Made by a program: the position numbers and the translations under genes. This document shows positions 1 to 4,377 of a stretch of DNA of 5,945 bases, piece after piece. Under the pieces are notes generated by a model. That model was not told the origin of the DNA, made no database searches, and was given only the letters and a program-made list of their open reading frames with translations. The stretch's first letter is position 1; the number at the start of each line of letters is the position of its first letter. Source of the DNA: Congregibacter sp. (GTDB taxonomy: Bacteria; Pseudomonadota; Gammaproteobacteria; Pseudomonadales; Halieaceae); the NCBI GenBank assembly GCA_013911345.1, contig JACETJ010000093.1:1-5945 (forward strand), in the 5' to 3' direction.

Positions 1-522
1 TCGTATGTCGGCGACTGCGACCAGTCGGCGTCCTGGATGCTCGCTGCCTTTCAAGCAGTGGAAAATCTGAGGTCACAGGGAACAGAGGTTATTGTTGCCG
101 CGATGAATGACTCGAAGGTTGATGAGCTGCCAGTTCCAGCTTGTTTATCGAATACACAAACGATCGGCGCAACTAACGATAGTGATGTCGCCGCAAGTTT
201 TAGTAACTCCAGCCCCAATGTGGATTTTTATGCGCCGGGCGTTGGCATTGTCTCTTCCTCGCTAGGCGGCGGTTCTGTGGCCCTATCTGGGACGTCAATG
301 GCAACCCCCCACATGGCTGGGGGTATCGCGCTTGTGAGACAGGCTCTGTCGGACGAGGCAACTGCCCAGGAGATTGCTGAGAGCATTGCTGCGACATCGC
401 CGATCGTCGTTGATGCTTACAGTAACAGCGCGCCGAGAATGGATCTGAATCTCACGTATGAGGACATGTCTACCTTAAATAGTGGGTTGCCGATCTGGCT
501 TCTTTATGAGGCGACTCAATAA
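1..522 (+). CDS. Subtilisin-like serine protease (peptidase S8), C-terminal part, 5' truncated by window
   Basis: The frame is open from base 1 to a TAA at 520-522, giving 173 visible residues. It carries the S8 signature GTSMATPHMAGG, with the nucleophile Ser at visible residue 99 (bases 295-297). It also has the preceding APGVGI...SS strand and the oxyanion-hole segment VAAMND with Asn at residue 36. The Asp and His of the triad must lie upstream of the window. Cys6 and Cys48 occupy places where related secreted subtilases often have a disulfide (inference from family memory), which fits an exported enzyme. The usual AAGN is AAMN here, an uncommon change next to the oxyanion Asn. After the catalytic core a tail of about 60 residues ends in a hydrophobic GLPIWLLYEATQ. 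The physiological substrate is unknown. If the tRNA remnant downstream is an att site, this gene is cargo near the end of an integrated element. Confidence 0.9.
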   Translation, partial: SYVGDCDQSASWMLAAFQAVENLRSQGTEVIVAAMNDSKVDELPVPACLSNTQTIGATNDSDVAASFSNSSPNVDFYAPGVGIVSSSLGGGSVALSGTSMATPHMAGGIALVRQALSDEATAQEIAESIAATSPIVVDAYSNSAPRMDLNLTYEDMSTLNSGLPIWLLYEATQ

Positions 523-753
523 ACAGCCTCTGATGCCAGCGAAACCCCTAAATTAAGGTAACCCATGCTCGGCGCGAGGTTGGTTTGCAGTTGAGAAAAT
601 TACCGATAACTCTTAAAGTTACGCCGCCCCGAGTGTTCTCATAGGGCGGCAAGGTTCGGGATAGTTTCGGACTGGTTCAAATCGAAAATCAGCATCCTTA
701 AAAGTTAATACAAATCTTCCATTTGCGGGAGACTAACTAGGCTCTGCAGGATC
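523..753. other. Non-coding stretch between protease gene and tRNA remnant
   Basis: No convincing coding frame is present on either strand. The stretch looks more A/T-rich than the surrounding genes. It holds a 7-bp stem-loop (GCCGCCC 623-629 with GGGCGGC 644-650) and two near-identical 10-11-mers in the same orientation, CTTAAAGTTA (612-621) and CTTAAAAGTTA (697-707). There is also an 8-bp inverted pair, TACCTTAA (471-478, inside the protease gene) and TTAAGGTA (553-560). Such short repeats beside an att core would suit integrase arm-type or accessory sites, but nothing here proves this. Confidence 0.5.
623..650. repeat. GC-rich stem-loop downstream of protease gene
   Basis: GCCGCCC (623-629) pairs perfectly with GGGCGGC (644-650). 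Inside the 14-base loop GAG (631-633) can pair with CTC (638-640) around TGTT, extending the structure across a small asymmetric bulge. No T-run follows on either strand, so it is not a classical intrinsic terminator. It lies about 100 bases past the protease stop and about 100 bases before the tRNA remnant. Confidence 0.45.
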
Positions 754-798
754 CTCATAATCGATTGGTCGTAGGTTCAAGTCCTACTGGGCCCACCA
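754..798 (+). pseudogene. 3' fragment of a tRNA-Ile2(CAU) gene; putative attachment site
   Basis: Read 5' to 3' it gives the anticodon loop CTCATAA (754-760) with anticodon CAT at 756-758, 3' anticodon stem TCGAT (761-765) and variable loop TGGTC (766-770). A perfect T arm follows, GTAGG / TTCAAGT / CCTAC (771-787), then the 3' acceptor strand TGGGCCC (788-794), discriminator A (795) and encoded CCA (796-798). The loop, the TTGGTC stretch and the TTCAAGT loop match, from memory, E. coli tRNA-Ile2 (lysidine-modified CAU, ileX/ileY) better than elongator tRNA-Met. The 5' half is missing: the five bases before the loop (GGATC, 749-753) cannot pair with TCGAT, and no D arm or GGGCCCA acceptor strand occurs upstream. 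Identity to a tRNA thus begins at the anticodon loop, a common crossover point for tyrosine recombinases. A full tRNA gene is excluded; a decayed gene copy is the alternative. Confidence 0.85.
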
Positions 799-979
799 CT
801 TATGCACACTCTTGCCGATGCTCTGCGAAGCAGGCATGCGTGAGAAAGTGGCAGCGGCATTTCTGCCGTGGGGCCTTGAGCAGCCCGCGTGAGTACAGAA
901 CAAAACAGGCATCTTGGCCCGCATTTTCGGGCTCAAGAGACACTTACTTGAATTTAAACAAAAGGAATTAGGCAGGTTA
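799..979. other. Leader region upstream of coiled-coil gene
   Basis: This 181-base stretch has no credible gene of its own. It holds two stem-loops: CGGCA/TGCCG around TTTC (855-868), and a longer one at 913-937. I could not identify a good sigma-70 promoter in it. Confidence 0.4.
913..937. repeat. Stem-loop in the leader of the coiled-coil gene
   Basis: CTTGGCCCG (913-921) pairs with CGGGC-T-CAAG (928-937) to form nine base pairs with one bulged T (933) and the loop CATTTT. No T-tract follows. It ends 42 bases before the ATG at 980, so it could shape the mRNA leader or be the remnant of a terminator for the ancestral tRNA gene. Its role is unknown. Confidence 0.45.
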
Positions 980-1552
980 ATGAGCGATACACTTTCACTT
1001 AACAAACTGGAAAAACTCATAGAATTGGAAACTCAACTCCGTGAGGAATATCAACAAAAACTCGACGCAAAAGACACAGCTATTGCCGAGTTGCAGCAGG
1101 ACAAGACCGCAATAGAAGCGAAGGTCGCTGAGTTGGAAAAAACCATCTCTACCCAGCTGGCGACTATTAAGGACATGTCGGGTAAATCTAGCGACACACA
1201 AGCGCTCGAGCAGCGTAATCGGGAGCTCCATAACCGGTCAGAGAACATGAAAGAAGATGTCACGGCAGCCAAAAGCCGCCTCAAGGCGCTGCAGAAGGAC
1301 CTTACCGCAGAGCGCGCCGAACTGGCCGAACTCAAGAAATATGATCCTCAGCGACTGCGCAAAAACCTGGACGCCTCGAAGAAGAAACTGGCTGAGAAAA
1401 CGACGGCCGCAGACAAACTGCAAAAGTCGCTGAGCCAAGTCCGCTCTGAGAACAGCCAGCTTGAATTAAAGATCAAAGAGCTAGAATCTCAGTTGGAAAA
1501 GGGGCAGGACGACAAGACCGATTCTGTAGAAGAAGGGCAAGAGGCGGCATAA
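980..1552 (+). CDS. Coiled-coil protein of unknown function, 190 aa
   Basis: I do not recognise a family. The protein is almost entirely heptad-rich, charged helix. Helical stretches run over about residues 6-65, 74-120 and 125-174, broken near DMSGKSSD (65-72) and at YDP (121-123). It ends in an acidic tail (DDKTDSVEEGQEAA). There is no signal peptide, membrane segment or cysteine, so it is probably cytoplasmic and oligomeric. I chose ATG 980 because it begins the helical region and has AGGCAGG close upstream. A TTG at 914 in the same frame would add 22 residues, but it lies inside a strong stem-loop and has a poor ribosome site. The gene may be cotranscribed with the DsbB-like gene 96 bases downstream. 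It is the first gene on the chromosomal side of the tRNA remnant. Confidence 0.85.
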   Translation: MSDTLSLNKLEKLIELETQLREEYQQKLDAKDTAIAELQQDKTAIEAKVAELEKTISTQLATIKDMSGKSSDTQALEQRNRELHNRSENMKEDVTAAKSRLKALQKDLTAERAELAELKKYDPQRLRKNLDASKKKLAEKTTAADKLQKSLSQVRSENSQLELKIKELESQLEKGQDDKTDSVEEGQEAA

Positions 1553-1595
1553 GCCCCTCATCAGCTGAGAGGGCAGCTGCAAAGGAAATGGAAGA

Positions 1596-1616
1596 AGCTG
1601 CCCGCCACCGGGCGCT
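1596..1616. repeat. Stem-loop between coiled-coil and DsbB-like genes
   Basis: AGC-T-GCCCG (1596-1604) pairs with CGGGCGCT (1609-1616) around the loop CCAC. This gives eight base pairs with one bulged T. No T-run follows. It sits in the 96-base gap between two co-oriented genes and may modulate expression of the second or protect the upstream mRNA end; both roles are inference. Confidence 0.35.
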
Positions 1617-1635
1617 GTCACGCGGTGGTTCGATA

Positions 1636-1641
1636 AAAGGA
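1636..1641 (+). promoter_or_regulatory. Ribosome binding site of the DsbB-like gene
   Basis: AAAGGA (1636-1641) stands seven bases before the ATG at 1649. This is a strong match in sequence and spacing, and it supports that start over any later methionine. Confidence 0.7.
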
Positions 1642-1648
1642 TAAGCAA

Positions 1649-2053
1649 ATGGGATTCCTAGAACTCGCATTCTGGCAGCGCCATCAACGCATGCTCGGCA
1701 TCATCGCCATCATCATCGGCGCCGGTGCGTGGGGTATGGAATTTGCGGGTACCGTGTATATCTGCCCCTACTGCCGCGTGCAAAGAACTGTGATCTTGCT
1801 ACTCGGCGTGATCATGGTTTTGCCTTTCTCCAAGCACTGGATAACGCGATATCTCTCGTCAGTTATGGGCTTCATGGGCGCCGTGGTGGCGGTCAACCAG
1901 AACTTCATGGGCTGGGTGAAGATTTCGAAGGGCGAATTCGTGTTTAACGAGCAGCTCTATATCGACCCATTTCTTCTCTCGGCGGGGTCACTATTCATCA
2001 TTATTGGTCAGCTTTGGCTGATATTGACCAAGGCACCTACCAACGGCTCCTGA
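1649..2053 (+). CDS. Small DsbB-like four-helix membrane protein with CPYC motif
   Basis: The protein has 134 residues and about four membrane segments (roughly 15-35, 47-60, 68-88 and 107-127). Between the first two lies C39-P-Y-C42-R-V-Q-R46. E. coli DsbB has C41-V-L-C44-I-Y-E-R48 at the equivalent place, and its Arg48 contacts the quinone. The spacing of both cysteines and the arginine is conserved here, which suggests quinone-linked thiol oxidation at the inner membrane. DsbB is about 176 residues and uses a second cysteine pair in its second periplasmic loop to pass electrons from DsbA. Here that loop (about 89-106) is short and the protein has no other cysteine. It may therefore be a DsbB-fold relative with another partner or role, and not a full DsbA oxidase. 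No DsbA-like gene is in the window. Confidence 0.75.
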   Translation: MGFLELAFWQRHQRMLGIIAIIIGAGAWGMEFAGTVYICPYCRVQRTVILLLGVIMVLPFSKHWITRYLSSVMGFMGAVVAVNQNFMGWVKISKGEFVFNEQLYIDPFLLSAGSLFIIIGQLWLILTKAPTNGS

Positions 2054-2058
2054 TGTGC

Positions 2059-2078
2059 GCTGCTCCTAATTGAGCAGC
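2059..2078. terminator. Stem-loop after the DsbB-like gene, possible terminator without T-run
   Basis: GCTGCTC (2059-2065) and GAGCAGC (2072-2078) form a perfect 7-bp stem around CTAATT. It starts five bases after the TGA stop of the DsbB-like gene and lies between convergent genes. Neither strand shows a T-tract after the stem, so intrinsic termination is uncertain. Confidence 0.3.
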
Positions 2079-2176
2079 ACAGCTCTCGGATACCAATCCA
2101 TACACTAACCAAGTGTCACGAAGGCGTGTACGGAAGCCCTCCATGACCAGCCGGCGATACCAAGACCCACGAAGAC

Positions 2177-3496
2177 CTATTTCGACTTCTTGATCAAATA
2201 ATCCGCCACCGCCTGATAGGCAGGCAGTGATGTGGGATCAATTGCCGCGTTAAACGAAATAGGGAAGGTTGCAAAACGAGCAATCACCATCCCAGCTGCA
2301 GGATCGATATAAATCGCTTGCCCATGAATGCCCCGCGCGCTGTATGCCCCATTTTTATTGTGCAGTGCCCACCACTGACTGCGGTAGCTACCACCCGGCA
2401 AGGTCTTGTAACCCGCACCGGCAAATTTGGCCGGATCACCGCCCCCGCTGATCGACTGGACCGCCGCTACAGGGATCACCTGCTCGCCCTGCCAGACACC
2501 CTGCTGCAATAGTGTTTGCCCGAAACGGGCTGCATCACGCAGGGATAGATTCAGCCCGCCCGCTGAGAAGGGTGTTCCCAGGCTGTCGATCATCATGTCG
2601 GCTTCCTGCTCCATACCCAGCGGCTTCCAGATGCGATCAGTCAAATGATCGATAAAATCCTTTCCCGTGGCGCGGGCTATCACCCAGGCGAGCACATCGG
2701 TATTGATGGATTTGTAAATAAACGCTTCTCCGTGGGTGCCCTCAGGCTCAACACCTTGCAAGAACTCGTAGAGACTCCTTGGACCCGTGTAGGACTCAGG
2801 CTTGGGCGTGGGGTCACCGGCTGCCGCGTACTGCCAAATATCGGACTCGGGGTCAGCGTAGTTCTCGTTGTAGTCGAGGCCCGTGGTCATATCCATCACT
2901 TCGCGAACCGTCGCATTACCGAACGCCGAGGGCTTCAACTCCGGCACGTAATCGCTGACTAGTTTGGTGTCGTCGAGCGCGCCCTCAGCAATCAGCATCT
3001 CTGCAACGGTCCCGACAAATGACTTGGTCACCGACATGGCACCGTGGCGACCCTCGCGGTCCAGGCACCCAGAGTAATACTCATAAACGACCTGACCGCG
3101 ATGGAGAATGAGCATGCCATCGGTGTAGTTCGCATCGAGGGATGCTTTCCAGGTCATTTCTTCATCGCCGCCAATGGGCGTAAAGGTCAGAGTATCGATC
3201 ACGGGATCAAGCACTTCAGAGAACGGGGAGATAGGCCCCACTCCGCGGCCAACGCGCTGGGTCGCCTGAAGCTCTCTGAAGTGACAAAAGGTCCAGCGAA
3301 GCTTGGGAAAGCTGAAGTAGTCGCTGGAGGGGTGGCCGATGATGCGGTCTTGAGGGGGCGGAAAGCCTTGCATCCAACCCATCGTATTGGGATCAGACGC
3401 GGCAGCATCAAGCGCCTGCCCTTGAGCGGATCCTACTCCGTGAACGCTCAGCGCGAGCGCTAGGTACAAGGGCATAAAGACTTTTCTTTTTAACAT
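2177..3496 (-). CDS. Exported serine hydrolase, beta-lactamase class C / 6-aminohexanoate-dimer hydrolase type
   Basis: The 439-residue product begins with a signal peptide (KRK at 3-5, hydrophobic to about 22, likely cleavage near SAQGQA 23-28), so it should act in the periplasm. Family S12/beta-lactamase motifs occur in order: S155-V-T-K158 (nucleophile and general base), Y261-K-S-I-N265 (the Tyr/Asn motif, spelled YxxxN as I recall from the 6-aminohexanoate-dimer-hydrolase-like subgroup) and H391-G-Q-A in place of the KTG box. The substrate cannot be read from sequence; esterase, amidase or peptide hydrolysis are all possible, and beta-lactam resistance should not be assumed. ATG 3496 was chosen because GAGAG (3505-3509) sits eight bases before it. 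ATG 3502 (two residues longer) is too close to that site, and TTG 3547 would put 17 extra residues ahead of the signal peptide. The gene is a single unit, divergent from the membrane protein/XRE cluster. Confidence 0.9.
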   Translation of the reverse strand: MLKRKVFMPLYLALALSVHGVGSAQGQALDAAASDPNTMGWMQGFPPPQDRIIGHPSSDYFSFPKLRWTFCHFRELQATQRVGRGVGPISPFSEVLDPVIDTLTFTPIGGDEEMTWKASLDANYTDGMLILHRGQVVYEYYSGCLDREGRHGAMSVTKSFVGTVAEMLIAEGALDDTKLVSDYVPELKPSAFGNATVREVMDMTTGLDYNENYADPESDIWQYAAAGDPTPKPESYTGPRSLYEFLQGVEPEGTHGEAFIYKSINTDVLAWVIARATGKDFIDHLTDRIWKPLGMEQEADMMIDSLGTPFSAGGLNLSLRDAARFGQTLLQQGVWQGEQVIPVAAVQSISGGGDPAKFAGAGYKTLPGGSYRSQWWALHNKNGAYSARGIHGQAIYIDPAAGMVIARFATFPISFNAAIDPTSLPAYQAVADYLIKKSK

Positions 3497-3504
3497 GGAC
3501 ATCA

Positions 3505-3509
3505 CTCTC
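3505..3509 (-). promoter_or_regulatory. Ribosome binding site deciding the hydrolase start
   Basis: On the minus strand GAGAG lies eight bases before ATG 3496 and only two before ATG 3502. Spacing favours the inner ATG, which also places the signal peptide directly at the N-terminus. Confidence 0.45.
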
Positions 3510-3671
3510 GCTGATATATGACCTATCGATAAACTATTTAAGGCCAATTAAGACCTGCTGTTATGCACGGGCCCAGCCTACCCATCCAGTGTAGCGCCGT
3601 CAGTGCCATTCTTTCATGGTGTTCTCGCAACTCAACCGATGCCGATCCATAGCTTCACATTGACGACCCTT

Positions 3672-3697
3672 TTGTAACCTTTACTTCTCTCTATGAT
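3672..3697 (+). promoter_or_regulatory. Candidate promoter of the membrane protein/XRE/VOC cluster
   Basis: TATGAT (3692-3697) matches five of six bases of the sigma-70 -10 hexamer and would give a leader of about 35 bases. The upstream partner is weak: TTGTAA (3672-3677) is only 14 bases away, and TTGACG (3660-3665) is 26 away. A regulator that bends the DNA, or a different start, may be involved. This is a sequence-only guess. Confidence 0.25.
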
Positions 3698-3726
3698 GGT
3701 GATACGTTTACGTTACATTTGATACG
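3673..3726. promoter_or_regulatory. Repeat cluster, candidate operator upstream of the XRE cluster
   Basis: Just before the gene at 3742 lie two exact TGATACG copies (3700-3706 and 3720-3726) 20 bases apart, about two helical turns. Overlapping and following the first copy is ACGTTTACGT (3704-3713), with two ACGT palindromes. TGTAAC (3673-3678) and GTTACA (3712-3717) form a six-base inverted pair. The grouping suggests a regulator-binding region. The XRE protein two genes on is the obvious candidate for autoregulation. From memory, the ACGT-AA-ACGT core on the other strand also recalls operators of LiuR-type MerR regulators. Confidence 0.3.
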
Positions 3727-3741
3727 AACAGGTCACTTCCC

Positions 3742-4134
3742 ATGATTGGCGAAATTGTCCCAGTACTCGGCATTCTGACCGGCATCATTGTGCCAGTCGC
3801 CGTTTTTGTTTGGCTGTATCACGAGGAAAAGGGCAAGCGCGAGGCAGTGATCGAAATTGCCAAGCATCTTGATGACCCGACCAAAGTGGAACAGCTACTC
3901 GGCCTCTTCGACGAACGAAAGAAGGCGCCGATCGATTACCGACGCGGCGGTGTCATTACGCTATTTGTTGGTGTGGGTATCTACCTGCTGGGAGCGGCGG
4001 CTTTCGGAAATTTTTTTGAGGGAATTGGCTTGTTGGTAGGTGCTATCGGTATTGGCACGATGATCGCGGGCTACCTCTACCCCAACACCGGTGAAGAGCT
4101 CACTGACGCCGTCGAAGAATTTGAGAAGCGATAA
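3742..4134 (+). CDS. Small inner-membrane protein, DUF6249-like, 130 aa
   Basis: Three hydrophobic segments are visible (about 5-26, 70-88 and 92-113). They enclose a charged, mostly helical region (27-69) with YHEEKGKREAVIEIAKHL and a DDPTKVEQLLGLF stretch, and the protein ends in an acidic tail. This layout (N-terminal helix, charged linker, paired C-terminal helices) recalls DUF6249 proteins from memory. No enzymatic motif is seen. The start ATG has CAGG (3729-3732) nine bases upstream. The stop is 11 bases from the XRE start, whose ribosome site overlaps this gene's TAA, so the two are almost surely cotranscribed and perhaps translationally coupled. A plausible but unproven role is to sequester or signal to the regulator, as proposed for other small membrane-protein/HTH pairs. 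Confidence 0.8.
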   Translation: MIGEIVPVLGILTGIIVPVAVFVWLYHEEKGKREAVIEIAKHLDDPTKVEQLLGLFDERKKAPIDYRRGGVITLFVGVGIYLLGAAAFGNFFEGIGLLVGAIGIGTMIAGYLYPNTGEELTDAVEEFEKR

Positions 4135-4137
4135 AGG
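4133..4137 (+). promoter_or_regulatory. Ribosome binding site supporting the TTG start of the XRE gene
   Basis: AAAGG overlaps the upstream TAA stop and stands eight bases before TTG 4146. No ATG or GTG occurs in this frame between the preceding in-frame TGA (4122) and the helix-turn-helix. The TTG start is therefore well supported and implies coupling to the upstream gene. Confidence 0.6.
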
Positions 4138-4145
4138 CCCATCAC

Positions 4146-4358
4146 TTGGGTAAGCATCACGAAAAGCTACTGAACAACCTCGAGGCCGCGCGTAAATCAG
4201 CTGGCCTCACTCAGCAGCAACTCTCTGAGCGCGCGGAAGTCTCGCGAAAGAGCATTAACGCCATCGAAAACGGCGTGTACGTGCCCTCAACTGTACTGGC
4301 GCTCAAAATTGCACGCACCCTGGGCTGTTGTGTAGAAGACCTTTTTAAGCTCCCTTGA
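4146..4358 (+). CDS. XRE/Cro-CI-type helix-turn-helix regulator, 70 aa (YozG-like)
   Basis: The whole protein is one HTH_3 domain. The first helix is about 6-18 and the helix-turn-helix runs over 22-43 (LTQQQLSERA, then VSRKSINAIENG). A conserved C-terminal helix pair, VLALKIARTLG followed by VEDLF, covers 50-67. The IENG-x-Y-x-PS segment and the VEDLF end are hallmarks of short YozG-type regulators, which consist of just this DNA-binding and dimerisation unit with no ligand domain. An unusual Cys61-Cys62 pair stands where a glycine, valine or serine is more common, so thiol sensitivity is conceivable but speculative. It starts with TTG directly after the membrane protein gene and precedes the VOC gene by 19 bases, so it probably controls its own cluster. 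Confidence 0.9.
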   Translation: MGKHHEKLLNNLEAARKSAGLTQQQLSERAEVSRKSINAIENGVYVPSTVLALKIARTLGCCVEDLFKLP

Positions 4359-4377
4359 ATGGGGTACCACAGTAATC

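Larger units (their letters stand above)
1..798. mobile_element. Putative right end of a tRNA-integrated genomic element (only the end is visible)
   Basis: This is inferred from the isolated 3' half of a tRNA gene at 754-798. When a tyrosine-recombinase element inserts into a tRNA gene, it restores an intact tRNA at one end and leaves the displaced 3' fragment at the other. The fragment reads on the plus strand and ends in CCA. The element should therefore lie to its left (protease side), and the ancestral downstream flank to its right. No integrase or other mobility gene is visible in the window. The left limit is only the window edge. Confidence 0.4.

Noticed and set aside
671..684. GGTTCAAATCG resembling a second T-loop
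   Set aside because: The flanking bases cannot form a T stem (GACTG against GAAAA), and no acceptor strand or CCA follows.
765..971. Plus-strand reading frame beginning MVVGSSPTGPTT
   Set aside because: That peptide is the well-known false translation of a tRNA T arm and acceptor end. The frame overlaps the tRNA remnant and has no ribosome site or protein-like composition.
914..979. TTG 914 as the start of the coiled-coil protein
   Set aside because: It lies inside a strong stem-loop with a weak, close ribosome site, while ATG 980 has a better site and starts the helical region.
1588..1644. 18-codon ORF from ATG 1588 as a separate gene
   Set aside because: The AAAGGAA before it is directly adjacent to the ATG with no proper spacing, and there is no independent support. 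It is kept only as part of the overlapping-frame finding.
2645..2962. 105-codon plus-strand frame opposite the serine hydrolase
   Set aside because: It is a shadow of the hydrolase coding sequence, with no motif of its own.
3044..3463. 139-codon plus-strand frame opposite the serine hydrolase
   Set aside because: The minus-strand hydrolase has all family motifs and a signal peptide. The opposite frame has no recognisable domain or ribosome site and is explained by the codon bias of the real gene.
3513..3541. Minus-strand TTAAAT...TATATC with 17-base spacing as hydrolase promoter
   Set aside because: Transcription would begin at or inside the ribosome binding site, leaving almost no leader, and the hexamers are weak.
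3497..3547. TTG 3547 as the hydrolase start
   Set aside because: It would place 17 residues before a clear signal peptide. ATG 3496 has GAGAG at a proper distance.
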